A stretch of DNA of 64,000 nucleotides from Sphingopyxis sp. USTB-05 (GCF_023822045.1 NZ_CP084712.1:4585001-4649000); one strand, 5' to 3'; numbered from the stretch's first letter, positions 42,821 through 52,856 are shown. Notes: generated by a model not told the origin, from the sequence alone. Program-made: numbers and translations.

Positions 42821-44383
42821 CTAGCTGCTCACCTGCGCCCGGACTTTGGAAAAGTCGCCGACGGCAAGGTTCGCCCTATCGATCGTCACGACCAGATTGT
42901 CGCGATCGCCAAAGATGCGGCTCATAAGTCCGCTGGTCGGCAATTCGAGCAGCACTGCGTCGCGCTCTTCGTCATAGTCGATCAGGTGGCGAAAGGGCTG
43001 ATGCCCCATCGCGGCCATTTCGCGTTCGGCCAGGGCCTGCCACCAGGGTTCGAACAGCGCGCGCGCGGGTGCCGAAAGATTATCCGGATTGGCGCACCAT
43101 GCGTGCTTTGCGCGATCGAACAGGATTGTCTGATAATCATGGACCCACAAATTCGCGTCGGCGCGATGGGTCGTCAGGGGCAGGATGATCGTCTCAACCT
43201 GTTCCGCGCCCGTTTCGGGATCGACCGAGCGGATCGCCTTGGCCCAGCGGATCGCGTGCAACCCCGCCATCACCGCCGTAGCGTCGGCCGCCGAGAAATC
43301 GGCGCGCGCCGCACTGTCACGGATAATGGCGATAATCTCTTCCGCGCGCGTGCGCGCCTCGCGGTTGATCGCGGCACGTTGTTCCATCTCGGAGACGTGC
43401 TCGGCGGCGGCGCCCGGCGGCGGCATGGCCTCGGCCGTCAGCCGGTCGAGCCGTTGCTCGAGCAATGTGACCATCATCGTCATACTGCCCCAGTCGAAGG
43501 GGTGGAAGGCTGGGTCGGCGATGTCGTAGCCGCCGTCGTAAAGCGCGGCGCCGGGCTCGGCGGGATCGCTTTCGCTGCGCGGATCAGCTTCGCCCGGATG
43601 CACGGCGACAAGGTCGACCGGCCATTCGGGAAAGGCGCGCACCGCATATGAAGCGAGATCGCCCGAGCCAAGGCGACCATAGGGGGCGAACCATCCTTCG
43701 GGGTCGTTGAGCGTGAAGGGTGGCGCAACGGGCAGACCCGGTTCGTGCAGATGAAGCACGCTCACGGCATATTTGCGGCGATGGATGAAGAATGCGAGCG
43801 CGCCGTCGCGCGGCCCCAGTCCGCCCCACAGATGCTGCGGCAGGTCGGCGCAGTTGATCTGCGCCAGGAAATCTGCCGGCTGATCGTCAATCTTCGGCCA
43901 ATTCGTCCCGGCCGGCAGGTGTGGGCGACCACCGATCCAGCTATTCGTCGAGATCGCATCGCGCGGCGGGATCTGGGGGACGAGGCGAAGCGTGACCTCT
44001 TCGGCGTCGGGATTGCCCATACGGTGCGCTTCCGCCGCGACTTCGGATGCCATCGTCTCGAGCGTGGCTTCGACGGGTTCGATAACGGGCTCGACCGCGG
44101 CCGTTGGTTCGGAGTCGGCCTCATATCCGCTCTCGTCCGGCATCTCGGGCGGGTCGGTGCGGCGGATCCGCGCGAGGCGCGAGGGGGAGATTTCGACCTC
44201 CTCATATTCGGGTACGGCCTTGCGGGAGAGCTTTGGCAGACGGATTTCACGCGGCGCTCGTGGCGCGCGCGGGGCGGCGGCGACCGGGCGCGGGCGCCGC
44301 GACCACCAGATGGCGAAAGCGATTCCCAGAAAGGCCAATGTGGCTCCGGCGAGCATCAGCATCGCCGATTCGACCTCGTTCAT
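42821..44383 (-). CDS. DUF1963 (YwqG-like) protein with N-terminal membrane anchor
   Basis: The 520-residue protein has one N-terminal transmembrane helix (MLAGATLAFLGIAFAIWW), a proline- and glutamate-rich linker, and a DUF1963 domain recognisable by SWIGGRPHLPAGTNWPKID, DFLAQINCADLP and GALAFFIH. A second helical region with lower similarity completes the protein. The function of DUF1963 is unknown. Start 44383 has TTGGAG upstream; an ATG at 44410 adds nine residues. Confidence 0.8.
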   Translation of the reverse strand: MNEVESAMLMLAGATLAFLGIAFAIWWSRRPRPVAAAPRAPRAPREIRLPKLSRKAVPEYEEVEISPSRLARIRRTDPPEMPDESGYEADSEPTAAVEPVIEPVEATLETMASEVAAEAHRMGNPDAEEVTLRLVPQIPPRDAISTNSWIGGRPHLPAGTNWPKIDDQPADFLAQINCADLPQHLWGGLGPRDGALAFFIHRRKYAVSVLHLHEPGLPVAPPFTLNDPEGWFAPYGRLGSGDLASYAVRAFPEWPVDLVAVHPGEADPRSESDPAEPGAALYDGGYDIADPAFHPFDWGSMTMMVTLLEQRLDRLTAEAMPPPGAAAEHVSEMEQRAAINREARTRAEEIIAIIRDSAARADFSAADATAVMAGLHAIRWAKAIRSVDPETGAEQVETIILPLTTHRADANLWVHDYQTILFDRAKHAWCANPDNLSAPARALFEPWWQALAEREMAAMGHQPFRHLIDYDEERDAVLLELPTSGLMSRIFGDRDNLVVTIDRANLAVGDFSKVRAQVSS

Positions 44384-44475
44384 GGTGAATCTCCAAAATG
44401 GCGCGTTCATGGCTTTTCCGCACCGGGTCGGAGGAAATTAGCGCATGGACCTAAACAGTTGGTAAGCGGACGGGA

Positions 44476-45495
44476 TCAGAGCCATCCCGCCAGTTCGCGG
44501 CGCACCAGCGTTTCGAGCATCGCCATGCCGGGCGCGTCGGCGTTGAGGCATGGAAGATAGGCGAAATGCCGCCCGCCTGCGCTCTCGAACTGCTGCTTGC
44601 CGCGGATCGCCAGCTCTTCGAGCGTTTCGAGGCAATCGGCCGAAAAGCCGGGCGCGAACACCGCGACGCTGCGGCCTTCGCGGCCGAGCTGCTCAAGCCG
44701 CACATCGGTCGCGGGTTCGAGCCATTTGGCGCGCCCGAAGCGCGACTGGAACACCACCTCGACAGGACGGCCGAGTGCGTCCGACAGCAGTCGTGCGGTT
44801 TTGCGGCACTGGCAATGATAAGGATCGCCGAGGTGCAGCGTCCGTTCGGGCATCCCGTGAAAGCTGGCGAGCAGTACGTCGGGGGTGAAATCGAGCGCGG
44901 CAAGTCCGCGCTCCGCCGACTCTTTGAGCGCGCCCAAATAAGCGGCATCGTCGTGATAGGGCGGCAGAAAGCGCAACGTCGGCTGCCAGCGCAGCGTCTG
45001 CAGATGTTTGCCCACGGCATCGACCACCGTTGCGGTCGTCGCGGCGCAATATTGGGGATAAAGCGGCGCGACGAGGATATTGCGGCAGCCCGCCGCCGTC
45101 AGCGCGTCGATGGCCCCGCCGATCGCCGGTTCGCCGTAGCGCATGGCATGGGCGACTTTCACGGTTTCCCCGAACACGGCTTGCAATGCTTCAGCCTGCC
45201 TTTGCGTAATCGCGGCGAGCGGCGATCCTTCGTCGGTCCACACTTGCGCATAGGCGTGCGCGGATTTTTTCGGCCGTGTCGTCAGGATGATCCCGCGCAG
45301 GATCGGTTGCCAAAGGATCTGCGGGATTTCGACGACGCGGCGATCGGATAGGAATTCAGCGAGATAGCGGCGCACCGACGGCGCGTCGGGCGCGTCGGGA
45401 GTGCCGAGGTTGACCAGCAGCACCCCGATGCGCGGCGTCGCCACTTGCGGGTGGTCGGCCGGAAGGGGCGCAGCGGCTGCCTTGCCGTTTGTCAT
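44476..45495 (-). CDS. hemH: Ferrochelatase
   Basis: The 339-residue enzyme inserts Fe(II) into protoporphyrin IX, the last step of protohaem synthesis. Signatures include LLVNLGTPDAPD at the N-terminus, the active-site histidine in ASFHGMPERTLHLGDPYHCQC, and the terminal glutamate region. It overlaps the upstream molybdopterin-subunit gene by ATGA. It completes, with hemN and hemA elsewhere in the window, three haem pathway genes. Confidence 0.96.
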   Translation of the reverse strand: MTNGKAAAAPLPADHPQVATPRIGVLLVNLGTPDAPDAPSVRRYLAEFLSDRRVVEIPQILWQPILRGIILTTRPKKSAHAYAQVWTDEGSPLAAITQRQAEALQAVFGETVKVAHAMRYGEPAIGGAIDALTAAGCRNILVAPLYPQYCAATTATVVDAVGKHLQTLRWQPTLRFLPPYHDDAAYLGALKESAERGLAALDFTPDVLLASFHGMPERTLHLGDPYHCQCRKTARLLSDALGRPVEVVFQSRFGRAKWLEPATDVRLEQLGREGRSVAVFAPGFSADCLETLEELAIRGKQQFESAGGRHFAYLPCLNADAPGMAMLETLVRRELAGWL

Positions 45496-47780
45496 AACGG
45501 CTGCGCCGACAGCGGAATACGGCGGATGCGGCGACCGGTCGCGGCGTACATCGCATTGGCGATGGCCGGTGCGACGACCGGAACGCCGATTTCCCCAAGA
45601 CCGCCGGGTTCGCGGTCGCTTTCGATGAATTCGACCAGAATCTGCGGCGTCTGTGACAGGTCAGGCAGGCCGAGCTGGCCGAATTTGCGTGCGGTTGCCA
45701 ACCCGCCTTCATAATCGGTCGTTGCGCCGACCGCCGCGGCAAGGCCGAAGACCAGCCCGCCCTCGATCTGCTGGCGCGCGATCACCGGGTTCACAAGCCG
45801 TCCGGCGTCGACCACCGCGACCAATTGTTCGACCTGAAGCCCGCGTTCGCTTTGCCGTGCGGTTGCCATCAGCGCGATATGGCTGCCGCGCATCGAGTGG
45901 CAGGCCAGCCCCTGCGCTGTGCCTGAAAGCCCGCCTTCCCAACCGCCGAGGCTGGTCACCGTAAGCAGGCAGCGCGCGAGCAGCGGCGAATTGCCGAGCA
46001 TCGCCATGCGATAGGACAGCGCGTCGGTCCCGGCGCGCGCCGCCATTTCGTCGACGAAACATTCGGTGAAAAAGGCGGTGTAGCTGTCGGCATTGCCGCG
46101 CCAACGCCCCGTCGGCAGGCCGATATCGGCGGGGCAATGATCGACTGCCCGATGCGGGATCGCATAGCCGCTTGCCGCGCCTTCGACCGCCATTGCATCG
46201 GCGCTGCCCGCCGCCGCGCGCTGTGCGACATCGGCCGGCGCATTGTCGAACAGGCGATCCCGAACCTCGTGATTCGTCGGCGGCACCGCGATGCGCGTCA
46301 CCAACGCATCGATCCCGCCCGCGGCGTTGAGCGTCGCGGTCAGCTTGGCGCGCGCCGGTGCGCGGGGCGGCAAGCGCATGATCTCTTCGGCGCGCGACCA
46401 GGCAAGCTGGACCGGGCGTTTGACTTCGAGCGCGATGATCGCCGCCTGCACAGCGACATTGTGATCGAGGCAAGCGTCGAATGATCCGCCGGCCATCATC
46501 GGGAACAGCGTGACATTCGCGGGTGCCAGTCCGGTCGCGCCGGCAATCGCGTCGCGGCACTGCGCGGGCGCCTGCGTCGCGACCCAGACGCGCAACCCGT
46601 CGCGGTCGGGTGCGGCCGTTGCGCTGCGCGTTTCAATAGGGGCATGGAGCGCGGGGGCGACGGCATATTCGGCCGCCACCTTCTGCCGCCCTTCCATCGC
46701 CTCGGCGACGTCGCCCTCGCTCGCGATGCGATAGCCGTCGTCCTTCAGCGCGGCCTTCAGCGCCTTGTCGATCCGGTCCGTCGATATCGGCGTGCCCTCG
46801 GTCTCGAACACCGGGGCGAAACGGTCGAGCGCGCGGTTCGCCGCCCACCAATTGCGCGCCACGGTCGCGACCCAGCGTTCGTGCGTGACGACATGGAGCA
46901 GGCCGGGCGAAGCGAGCCCCTGTTTGCGATCGATGCTTTTCAGTCGAGTCGCGCCCAGCGGCCCCTGCCGGATCGCCGCGAACACCATGTCGGGCAGGCG
47001 AATGTCGCCGGCATAATTGGCCGATCCGTCGATCTTCGCGGGCAGGTCGAGCCGCGTCAGTTCCTTGCCGTAGAGCGGGTCCGCGCTGCTCGCGCGATAG
47101 ACGGGCTCCACCGGCGGTTCGAGCAAGGCGGCCGCCGCCGCGACGTCGCCGAAGCGCATCCTTTTCTTGCCGTGAGTGACGAAGCCGTCCTGCGTGTCGC
47201 ATTCTTCCCAATCGGCATCCCAGCGCGCGGCCGCGGCCATCATCAGCAGCGCGCGCGCCTGCGCCGCCGCGGCGCGGCACGGCGCCTCGAACATCCGCAC
47301 CGACGAGCTGTTGGCGGTCAGCATCACGGCATGGCGAACCGCCCATTCGCGGCGCGCCCAACTGCGCACGTCCGAAACGAAATCGGGGACGCCCGTGCGC
47401 GGGGTAAAGACCGCGCTATCCTCGTCGACGAGCAGCGTGTTCGTATAGAGCGGGTTGATCGGCGCGGTTTCGACCGCGATCGTGCGCCAGTCGGCGCCGA
47501 GTTCGTCCGCCATGATCTGTGGCAACAGCGTCGTGACGCCCTGACCCATCTCGCATTGCGGGACGATCGCGCTGATGCGGCCATTGTCGCCGATCTTCAG
47601 AAAAGCGTTGAAAACATGTTCGTCGGGCGCGGCGGTAAGGTTGGGCTGGTAATCGCGCGGCCACATGCTCCATGCGACGGCAAGTCCACCCGCCGCGGTC
47701 GCGCCGACCAGCAACGAACGGCGGCTGACGTGCGGCAGGCGCGATTTATCTTTCCTCACAGTGTCGCGAATGCCGGCCAT
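45492..47780 (-). CDS. Molybdopterin-binding subunit of the xanthine oxidase family (IorB-like), Tat-exported
   Basis: The 762-residue protein has a twin-arginine signal (SRRSLLVGATAAGG) and the aldehyde-oxidase molybdopterin fold with typical text QCEMGQGVTTLLPQIMADELGA and a C-terminal GGLGEIGVPVVAPAIANA with the catalytic glutamate. It resembles isoquinoline 1-oxidoreductase beta subunits, which act in the periplasm with a small 2Fe-2S partner and a cytochrome. No partner gene is adjacent. It overlaps hemH by four bases, so the two are translationally coupled. Confidence 0.9.
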   Translation of the reverse strand: MAGIRDTVRKDKSRLPHVSRRSLLVGATAAGGLAVAWSMWPRDYQPNLTAAPDEHVFNAFLKIGDNGRISAIVPQCEMGQGVTTLLPQIMADELGADWRTIAVETAPINPLYTNTLLVDEDSAVFTPRTGVPDFVSDVRSWARREWAVRHAVMLTANSSSVRMFEAPCRAAAAQARALLMMAAAARWDADWEECDTQDGFVTHGKKRMRFGDVAAAAALLEPPVEPVYRASSADPLYGKELTRLDLPAKIDGSANYAGDIRLPDMVFAAIRQGPLGATRLKSIDRKQGLASPGLLHVVTHERWVATVARNWWAANRALDRFAPVFETEGTPISTDRIDKALKAALKDDGYRIASEGDVAEAMEGRQKVAAEYAVAPALHAPIETRSATAAPDRDGLRVWVATQAPAQCRDAIAGATGLAPANVTLFPMMAGGSFDACLDHNVAVQAAIIALEVKRPVQLAWSRAEEIMRLPPRAPARAKLTATLNAAGGIDALVTRIAVPPTNHEVRDRLFDNAPADVAQRAAAGSADAMAVEGAASGYAIPHRAVDHCPADIGLPTGRWRGNADSYTAFFTECFVDEMAARAGTDALSYRMAMLGNSPLLARCLLTVTSLGGWEGGLSGTAQGLACHSMRGSHIALMATARQSERGLQVEQLVAVVDAGRLVNPVIARQQIEGGLVFGLAAAVGATTDYEGGLATARKFGQLGLPDLSQTPQILVEFIESDREPGGLGEIGVPVVAPAIANAMYAATGRRIRRIPLSAQPL

Positions 47781-47854
47781 GCCCGCTGCTGATAGTCAGG
47801 GGCGCGAATCGGCGCAAAGAAAATCGCCCTTTCGCGTGGGGGGCTTGGTCGCGG

Positions 47855-48568
47855 TTATTTTTCCGAGAGCGCGAAATCGACGCGCACCGAAACCTGCGAT
47901 TCGCTGACCCCCGGATTGAAAGGCGGGGCGGCGGATTGGGCAACGACCGCATTGGCTGCGTCGGCTTCGGCATAATAGGGCATTGGCGGCGAACCGTCGC
48001 CGCCATCGCGGATCGTCAGCACGCGGTCTATCTTGAGCCCGGCCGCCCCCGCATAGGCTTCGGCGCGGGCGCGAGCGGCGCGGTAAGCGGCGGCATAGGC
48101 CGATTTGGTCGCGGCTTCCTGATCGGATACGCGCAGCGTCGGCCCCGACAGGACATTGGCGCCGGCCTGCGTCGTTGCGGCGACCGCCTCGCCCGCCTTG
48201 TCGACCGCGCGCATCCGCACCTCGACCTGATTGACCGCTTCATATTTGCCCTTGTTGGCGCCCCAATCGATCCGGTTCACCGTGAGCTGGCGCGTCTGAA
48301 GGTCCTTGCCCGCCACACCAAAGGCTTTCAGCGCCTCGGTCACCTTGGTCATCGTTTCATTGTTCCGGCGGGTCGCGTCCTCGGCGGAGGCGGCGATCGT
48401 GCTCACCCCGGCGGTGAAGCGTGCCTCGTCAGGCCGCGTTTCGGATCGGCCGGTTGCCGAGACCGAAAGCAGCGTTTCGTCATGTCCGACACCGCGCGGG
48501 TCGGGCGCCTTTTCGCTGCATGCGCCGAGCGCGAGCAGCGGGATCAGTATAAGGGTCTGGCTGCGCAT
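47855..48568 (-). CDS. SIMPL-domain (DUF541) lipoprotein
   Basis: The 237-residue protein has a lipoprotein signal (LLALGACSEK) and a DUF541/SIMPL domain with the usual SVSATGRSETRPDEARFTAGV start and a beta-rich VSVRVDFALSEK end. SIMPL proteins are periplasmic or outer-membrane and poorly understood; some relatives affect oxidative stress. Start 48568 follows GGGAGAAAG and gives the signal peptide; a longer frame to 49018 overlaps the next gene. Confidence 0.9.
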   Translation of the reverse strand: MRSQTLILIPLLALGACSEKAPDPRGVGHDETLLSVSATGRSETRPDEARFTAGVSTIAASAEDATRRNNETMTKVTEALKAFGVAGKDLQTRQLTVNRIDWGANKGKYEAVNQVEVRMRAVDKAGEAVAATTQAGANVLSGPTLRVSDQEAATKSAYAAAYRAARARAEAYAGAAGLKIDRVLTIRDGGDGSPPMPYYAEADAANAVVAQSAAPPFNPGVSESQVSVRVDFALSEK

Positions 48569-48618
48569 GAACTTTCTCCCGTCATGGCTGTCCAGCGTAT
48601 GACGCGCGAAGCGGTTCC

Positions 48619-49215
48619 CTACCAGCCCCACGGCGCGGGTGGCGGCGCGACCGGCTTGGCATAATCGAACGCGACGCGAAAATGCCGGCCCTCGCGGTCC
48701 AGGCCATAGGTGAACCCAGCATCGGTGGTTTCGACCGACCAGATATTGGTCGTCGACACGCCGCGGCCGGTGCGTTCGAACATCGCGATCGATTCGGCGT
48801 CGACGGGGAAGGTCTGCCGCGCCGAGCTGCCGGCATCGGCGGTGTCGCCGCCATAGAGCGTGACGTCGTCCGACGTGCCATCGGCGTGGCGATGATCGTG
48901 CTTGAGGCGGAGGCCGGTGGCCGTCCGACTGATGATCCACGTCCGCGAACGGTCCCAGCCGCCGTCTTCGGCCATCCCGTCGATATGAAAGGGAATTTCG
49001 ATCCGGTCTGCGGTGCAATGGCGGATATGCATCACCATCGCCTTGCCGCGCATCTCGGCATCGGCTTCCTGATCGCTCGCGAGCTTGCCGGCATAGGCTT
49101 GGCCGCAGCGGGCGGCGAGCCCCTCGAAAAAGGCGTCTTGCGGGTTTGCCCTGGCAGGCGTGCTTGCACAGCCCACGAGCATTGCTGCAGCGAGCAGCGC
49201 GGTGCCGCGCCTCAT
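48619..49215 (-). CDS. Small lipoprotein of unknown function
   Basis: The 198-residue protein has a lipobox (AAMLVGCAST) and a mature domain with one conserved-looking pair C..C (ARCGQAYAG and HIRHCTADRIEIPFHI). It is beta-rich and lacks any enzymatic motif. The start is the ATGA overlap with the CoA-binding gene. It is probably in an operon with that gene and mrp. I do not recognise it beyond a possible DUF-type secreted protein. Confidence 0.78.
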   Translation of the reverse strand: MRRGTALLAAAMLVGCASTPARANPQDAFFEGLAARCGQAYAGKLASDQEADAEMRGKAMVMHIRHCTADRIEIPFHIDGMAEDGGWDRSRTWIISRTATGLRLKHDHRHADGTSDDVTLYGGDTADAGSSARQTFPVDAESIAMFERTGRGVSTTNIWSVETTDAGFTYGLDREGRHFRVAFDYAKPVAPPPAPWGW

Positions 49216-49637
49216 TTCAGCAGGCCCAGGCGCGGAACCTCGATCTTGGGACAGCGGTCCATGACCACGGTCAGTCCTGCTGCATCGGCGCGTTTCGCCG
49301 CGGCTTCGTTGATGACGCCGATCTGCATCCACACAGCTTTCGCGCCGTGGACGATCGCCTCGTCGACCGCGGCTCCCGCATCGTCGCTGTTGCGAAAGAT
49401 GTCGACCAGTTCGGCAGGGGGCTCGACATTGGCGAGCGTCGCGACGACGGGGGCGCCGTGGATCGTCGATCCGGCATGGCCGGGATTGACCGCAATCACG
49501 TCATGGCCCTGCCGGACGAGGAAGGCGAGCACGCCATTCGACGGGCGCGCCGGGTTGGGCGACGCGCCGACGACCGCGATGCGGCGCGGCTGGCTCAGCA
49601 AATCGCGAATTTCGCCTTCGTCGTTGATCGCCATCAT
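49212..49637 (-). CDS. CoA-binding protein, YccU type
   Basis: The 141-residue Rossmann-like protein has the CoA_binding_2 pattern: RRIAVVGASPNPARPSNGV near residue 20, VIAVNPGH and a late VMDRCPKIE cysteine. It resembles E. coli YccU and the N-terminal domain of succinyl-CoA synthetase. Its substrate is unknown. It overlaps mrp upstream and the lipoprotein gene downstream by ATGA each. Confidence 0.9.
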   Translation of the reverse strand: MMAINDEGEIRDLLSQPRRIAVVGASPNPARPSNGVLAFLVRQGHDVIAVNPGHAGSTIHGAPVVATLANVEPPAELVDIFRNSDDAGAAVDEAIVHGAKAVWMQIGVINEAAAKRADAAGLTVVMDRCPKIEVPRLGLLK

Positions 49638-50623
49638 CTACCCTTTCGTGCGTTCAGCCATTCGGCCACTTTTGCCGCTATCGCGTGGAATGGTTCACCG
49701 GCGGGATCGGTTCCCGCCGCGGGCGGCACGCCGCCATCGCTCGCAAGGCGGATACCCATCGACAGCGGCACGCGGCCGAGGAAGTCGAGACCCATCGTGC
49801 CCGCCGCCGCCTCGGCGCCGCCGCTGCCGAACGGGTCGCTGACCTCGCCGCAATGCGGGCAGGTATAGCCCGCCATATTTTCGACGAGCCCGATGATCGG
49901 CACATGGGCCTGTTCGAACAGGCTGACCGCGCGCGTCGCGTCCATCAGCGCCAGGTCCTGCGGGGTCGAAACGATGACGGCGCCCGCGGGCTTGTGCTTC
50001 TGGATCATCGTCAATTGGACGTCGCCGGTGCCGGGGGGCAGGTCGACGACGAGCGTGTCGATGTCGCCCCAGCTTGCATCGACGAGTTGTTCGAGCGCCT
50101 TGCCCGCCATCGGGCCGCGCCAGGCGATCGCCTGTCCGGGCGCCGCAATCTGCCCGGTCGACAGCATCGGCACGCCATAGGCATTGGGCACGGGTGCCAG
50201 CTTCGATCCCCGCGCCTCGGGCTTTACGCCCTCGCTGTCCATCAATCGGGGCTGCGATGGACCATAGATGTCGGCGTCGACCAGCCCGACCTTCACGCCG
50301 AGACGGCGCAGCGCGACCGCCAAATTGGCGGCGAGGGTCGATTTGCCGACGCCGCCCTTGCCGCTGCCGACCGCGATGATCGTCATCGCCTTTTTCTCGG
50401 CGGTCATCGCGATGCGGACTTCACGCACCCCCGCTTCGGCGAGCAGGCCGGCGCGGAGCTTGTCCTCAAGCGGTTTGCGTTCTTCGGCCGCCAGCCCCGA
50501 CACGTCGAGAACCACGGCAAGCAGGCCCGAATCGTCGAGCAGGCGCAGGCCGGATGTGCGCCCTTCGCTAAGCTCGGCGGCGGCGGCGGTCAGGCGGGCG
50601 ATATCGGCGCTTTGTTCGGTCAT
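49634..50623 (-). CDS. mrp: Mrp/ApbC iron-sulfur cluster carrier ATPase
   Basis: The 329-residue P-loop protein has the deviant Walker A GSGKGGVGKST, the switch text VDLPPGTGDVQLT and the metal-binding CPHC motif near residue 230. Mrp proteins dimerise, bind a 4Fe-4S cluster and deliver it to target enzymes. A short DUF59-like N-terminal part (about 90 residues) is kept. It starts a three-gene operon with the CoA-binding and lipoprotein genes and diverges from hflK. Confidence 0.94.
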   Translation of the reverse strand: MTEQSADIARLTAAAAELSEGRTSGLRLLDDSGLLAVVLDVSGLAAEERKPLEDKLRAGLLAEAGVREVRIAMTAEKKAMTIIAVGSGKGGVGKSTLAANLAVALRRLGVKVGLVDADIYGPSQPRLMDSEGVKPEARGSKLAPVPNAYGVPMLSTGQIAAPGQAIAWRGPMAGKALEQLVDASWGDIDTLVVDLPPGTGDVQLTMIQKHKPAGAVIVSTPQDLALMDATRAVSLFEQAHVPIIGLVENMAGYTCPHCGEVSDPFGSGGAEAAAGTMGLDFLGRVPLSMGIRLASDGGVPPAAGTDPAGEPFHAIAAKVAEWLNARKGR

Positions 50624-50714
50624 GTCCGCGGCAGATAGGCATGATTGGCCTGTTTGCCAGCCATTTTCGCTCGCACCCCCTGTTAATCGCGCACGCCGCC
50701 CCTATAAAAGCAGC

Positions 50715-51869
50715 ATGAGCAACGAAAATAACGGAAGCATGGCTGGCCGCGGTCCGGGGGGATTGCGGCGATTTTTCGGGTCGATCACCCAGATGGCGAA
50801 CAGCCCCTGGGGCAGCCCCGGCAAGGGCGATGACGACGGAAAGGGCGACGGCAAACGCCCCGGTCCGCGCAACCCGTGGGTCACTCCCGATCCGGCTGAC
50901 CAGCGGCGCGCGCAAAAGCCGCGCGGCCCCTCGGCGCTCGACGAATTGCTGCGCAAAGGGCGCGGCGGTTTCGGCGGTGGCGGCTCCGGCGGCGGTGGCC
51001 AGTTCAATTTCGGCGATTCGGCGAAGCTTTGGAAATGGGTGGTCCTCGCACTCGTCGTCGCATGGGTGCTATTCTCCTCTTTCCACATCGTCCCGCCTGA
51101 AAAGGAAGGCGTGATCACGCGCCTTGGCAGCTATTCGCGTACTGTCGGACCGGGCGTAAAGCTGACTTGGCCGGCGCCGATTGAACGCATCCGGCTGGAG
51201 GACGTCCGTGCGATCCGTACGATGGCGATCGGCTCGCCGAACGCGACGGACGAGAATTTCGTGCTGACGCGCGACCAGAGCATCGTCGACCTCGCCTATG
51301 AAGTCCGCTGGTCGGTGCGCGATCCCGAACTCTTCTTCTTCCAGCTCGCCGATCCCGAAGGCACGATCCGCGAAGTCGCCGAAAGCGCGATGCGCGCGAC
51401 GGTCGCGAACTTCGACCTTGTTCAGGCGATCGGCCCCGGTCGCGTCGAGATCGAGACGCAGGTCCAGCAGCGCATGCAGGAATTGCTCAATCAGTATCGC
51501 GCCGGCGTGATGATCCAGGGCATTGCGATCCGCCAGGTCGATCCGCCGAGCCAGGTCGACGAGGCGTTCAAGGAAGTGACTGCGGCACGGCAGGAACGCG
51601 AATCGGCGATCAACCTTGCACGCGCCTATCAGCAGCAGGTTCTGGAGCGCGCGCGCGGCGACACTGCGGCGTTCGACAAGATTTACGAACAGTATAAGCT
51701 GGCGCCCGGCGTGACCAAGCAGCGCCTTTACTATGAAACGATGGAGACGGTGTTGTCGAACGTCGACAAGACGATTGTCGAGGCGCGCGGGGTAACCCCC
51801 TATCTGCCGCTCAATGAAGTGCAGAAGCGGATCAAGGCGCCCGAAGCCACCCAGAAGGGAGGCGAATGA
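50715..51869 (+). CDS. hflK: HflK, SPFH-domain FtsH modulator
   Basis: The 384-residue protein has a glycine-rich cytoplasmic start (GGFGGGGSGGGGQFNF), one transmembrane helix at about residues 108-128 and a band-7/SPFH domain (FHIVPPEKEGVITRLGSYSRTVGPG) with a long coiled coil. HflK and HflC form a large periplasmic assembly around the FtsH protease. A longer in-frame start lies far upstream but would run opposite to mrp. The end overlaps hflC by ATGA. Confidence 0.96.
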   Translation: MSNENNGSMAGRGPGGLRRFFGSITQMANSPWGSPGKGDDDGKGDGKRPGPRNPWVTPDPADQRRAQKPRGPSALDELLRKGRGGFGGGGSGGGGQFNFGDSAKLWKWVVLALVVAWVLFSSFHIVPPEKEGVITRLGSYSRTVGPGVKLTWPAPIERIRLEDVRAIRTMAIGSPNATDENFVLTRDQSIVDLAYEVRWSVRDPELFFFQLADPEGTIREVAESAMRATVANFDLVQAIGPGRVEIETQVQQRMQELLNQYRAGVMIQGIAIRQVDPPSQVDEAFKEVTAARQERESAINLARAYQQQVLERARGDTAAFDKIYEQYKLAPGVTKQRLYYETMETVLSNVDKTIVEARGVTPYLPLNEVQKRIKAPEATQKGGE

Positions 51870-52717
51870 TGAATTCGCTGTTCCAGAACCCGATGCGGCT
51901 GCTCTTTGGCGTCGTCATCCTGCTCGTGATCCTGTCGCAATCGCTCGCGATCGTGCCGGAGGATAAGCAGGCGCTGATCCTGCGTTTCGGCGAGATCGAG
52001 CGGACGGTGAACCGTTACAAGCCGAACGAGGATTTCGGGCGCTCGGGCGCCGGTCTTGTCCTCCGCGTGCCGTTCACCGACGGCATTCAATATATCGACA
52101 AGCGCATCCTCGGCGTGAACATGGAGCGTCAGCAGGTGCTCTCGACCGATCAGCAGCGGTTGCAGGTCGACGCCTTCGCACGCTTCCGCATCACCAATCC
52201 CGTGCGCATGTACACCGCGATCCGTACCGAGGATAAGTTGCAGGCGCAGCTTGCGACGATCCTCGGCTCGTCGCTGCGCAACGAGCTTGGCAAGCGTACC
52301 TTCGCGACCTTGCTGTCGCCCGAACGCGGCGCGGTTATGGACAATATCCAGGTCGCACTGAACCGTGAGGCGAACAAATATGGCGCCGAGATTATCGACG
52401 TCCGGATCAAGCGCGCCGACCTTCCCGAAGGCGCAACGCTGGAGGCGGCATACAACCGCATGCGCACGGCGCGCCAGCAGGAAGCGATCTCGATCCGCGC
52501 CGAAGGGCAGAAGGAAGCGCAGATCATCCGGGGCGGTGCCGACGGTGAAGCGGCACGCATCTATGCCGCCAGTTTCGGCAAGGATCCCGAATTCTATGAC
52601 TTCTACCGGGCGATGCAGAGCTATCGGCAGACTTTCCTGGGTGAAAATAACCAGGGCGGGACGTCGATCATCATGTCGGCAGATAATGAATATCTGAAGC
52701 GTTTCCGCGGCAACTGA
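51866..52717 (+). CDS. hflC: HflC, SPFH-domain FtsH modulator
   Basis: The 283-residue partner of HflK has an N-terminal signal-anchor helix, an SPFH domain (VPEDKQALILRFGEIERTVN) and the family's coiled coil with RTARQQEAISIRAEGQKEA. Membrane topology is N-in with the bulk in the periplasm. It follows hflK by an ATGA overlap. A Do/DegP protease gene comes 139 bases later, the common hflKC-degP order in alphaproteobacteria. Confidence 0.96.
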   Translation: MMNSLFQNPMRLLFGVVILLVILSQSLAIVPEDKQALILRFGEIERTVNRYKPNEDFGRSGAGLVLRVPFTDGIQYIDKRILGVNMERQQVLSTDQQRLQVDAFARFRITNPVRMYTAIRTEDKLQAQLATILGSSLRNELGKRTFATLLSPERGAVMDNIQVALNREANKYGAEIIDVRIKRADLPEGATLEAAYNRMRTARQQEAISIRAEGQKEAQIIRGGADGEAARIYAASFGKDPEFYDFYRAMQSYRQTFLGENNQGGTSIIMSADNEYLKRFRGN

Positions 52718-52856
52718 CGGTTCTGCGCCGGGCGGACGGCTCGATGAACAGATTGGGCAACTCCCGTTCATGTTCAATTGCCGTTCAGCCAATTCGCCGC
52801 AGACCGCCGCAGCCGGGGTAAATTGAGTTTTTCGAGAACGAAGAGGATTACCGATC

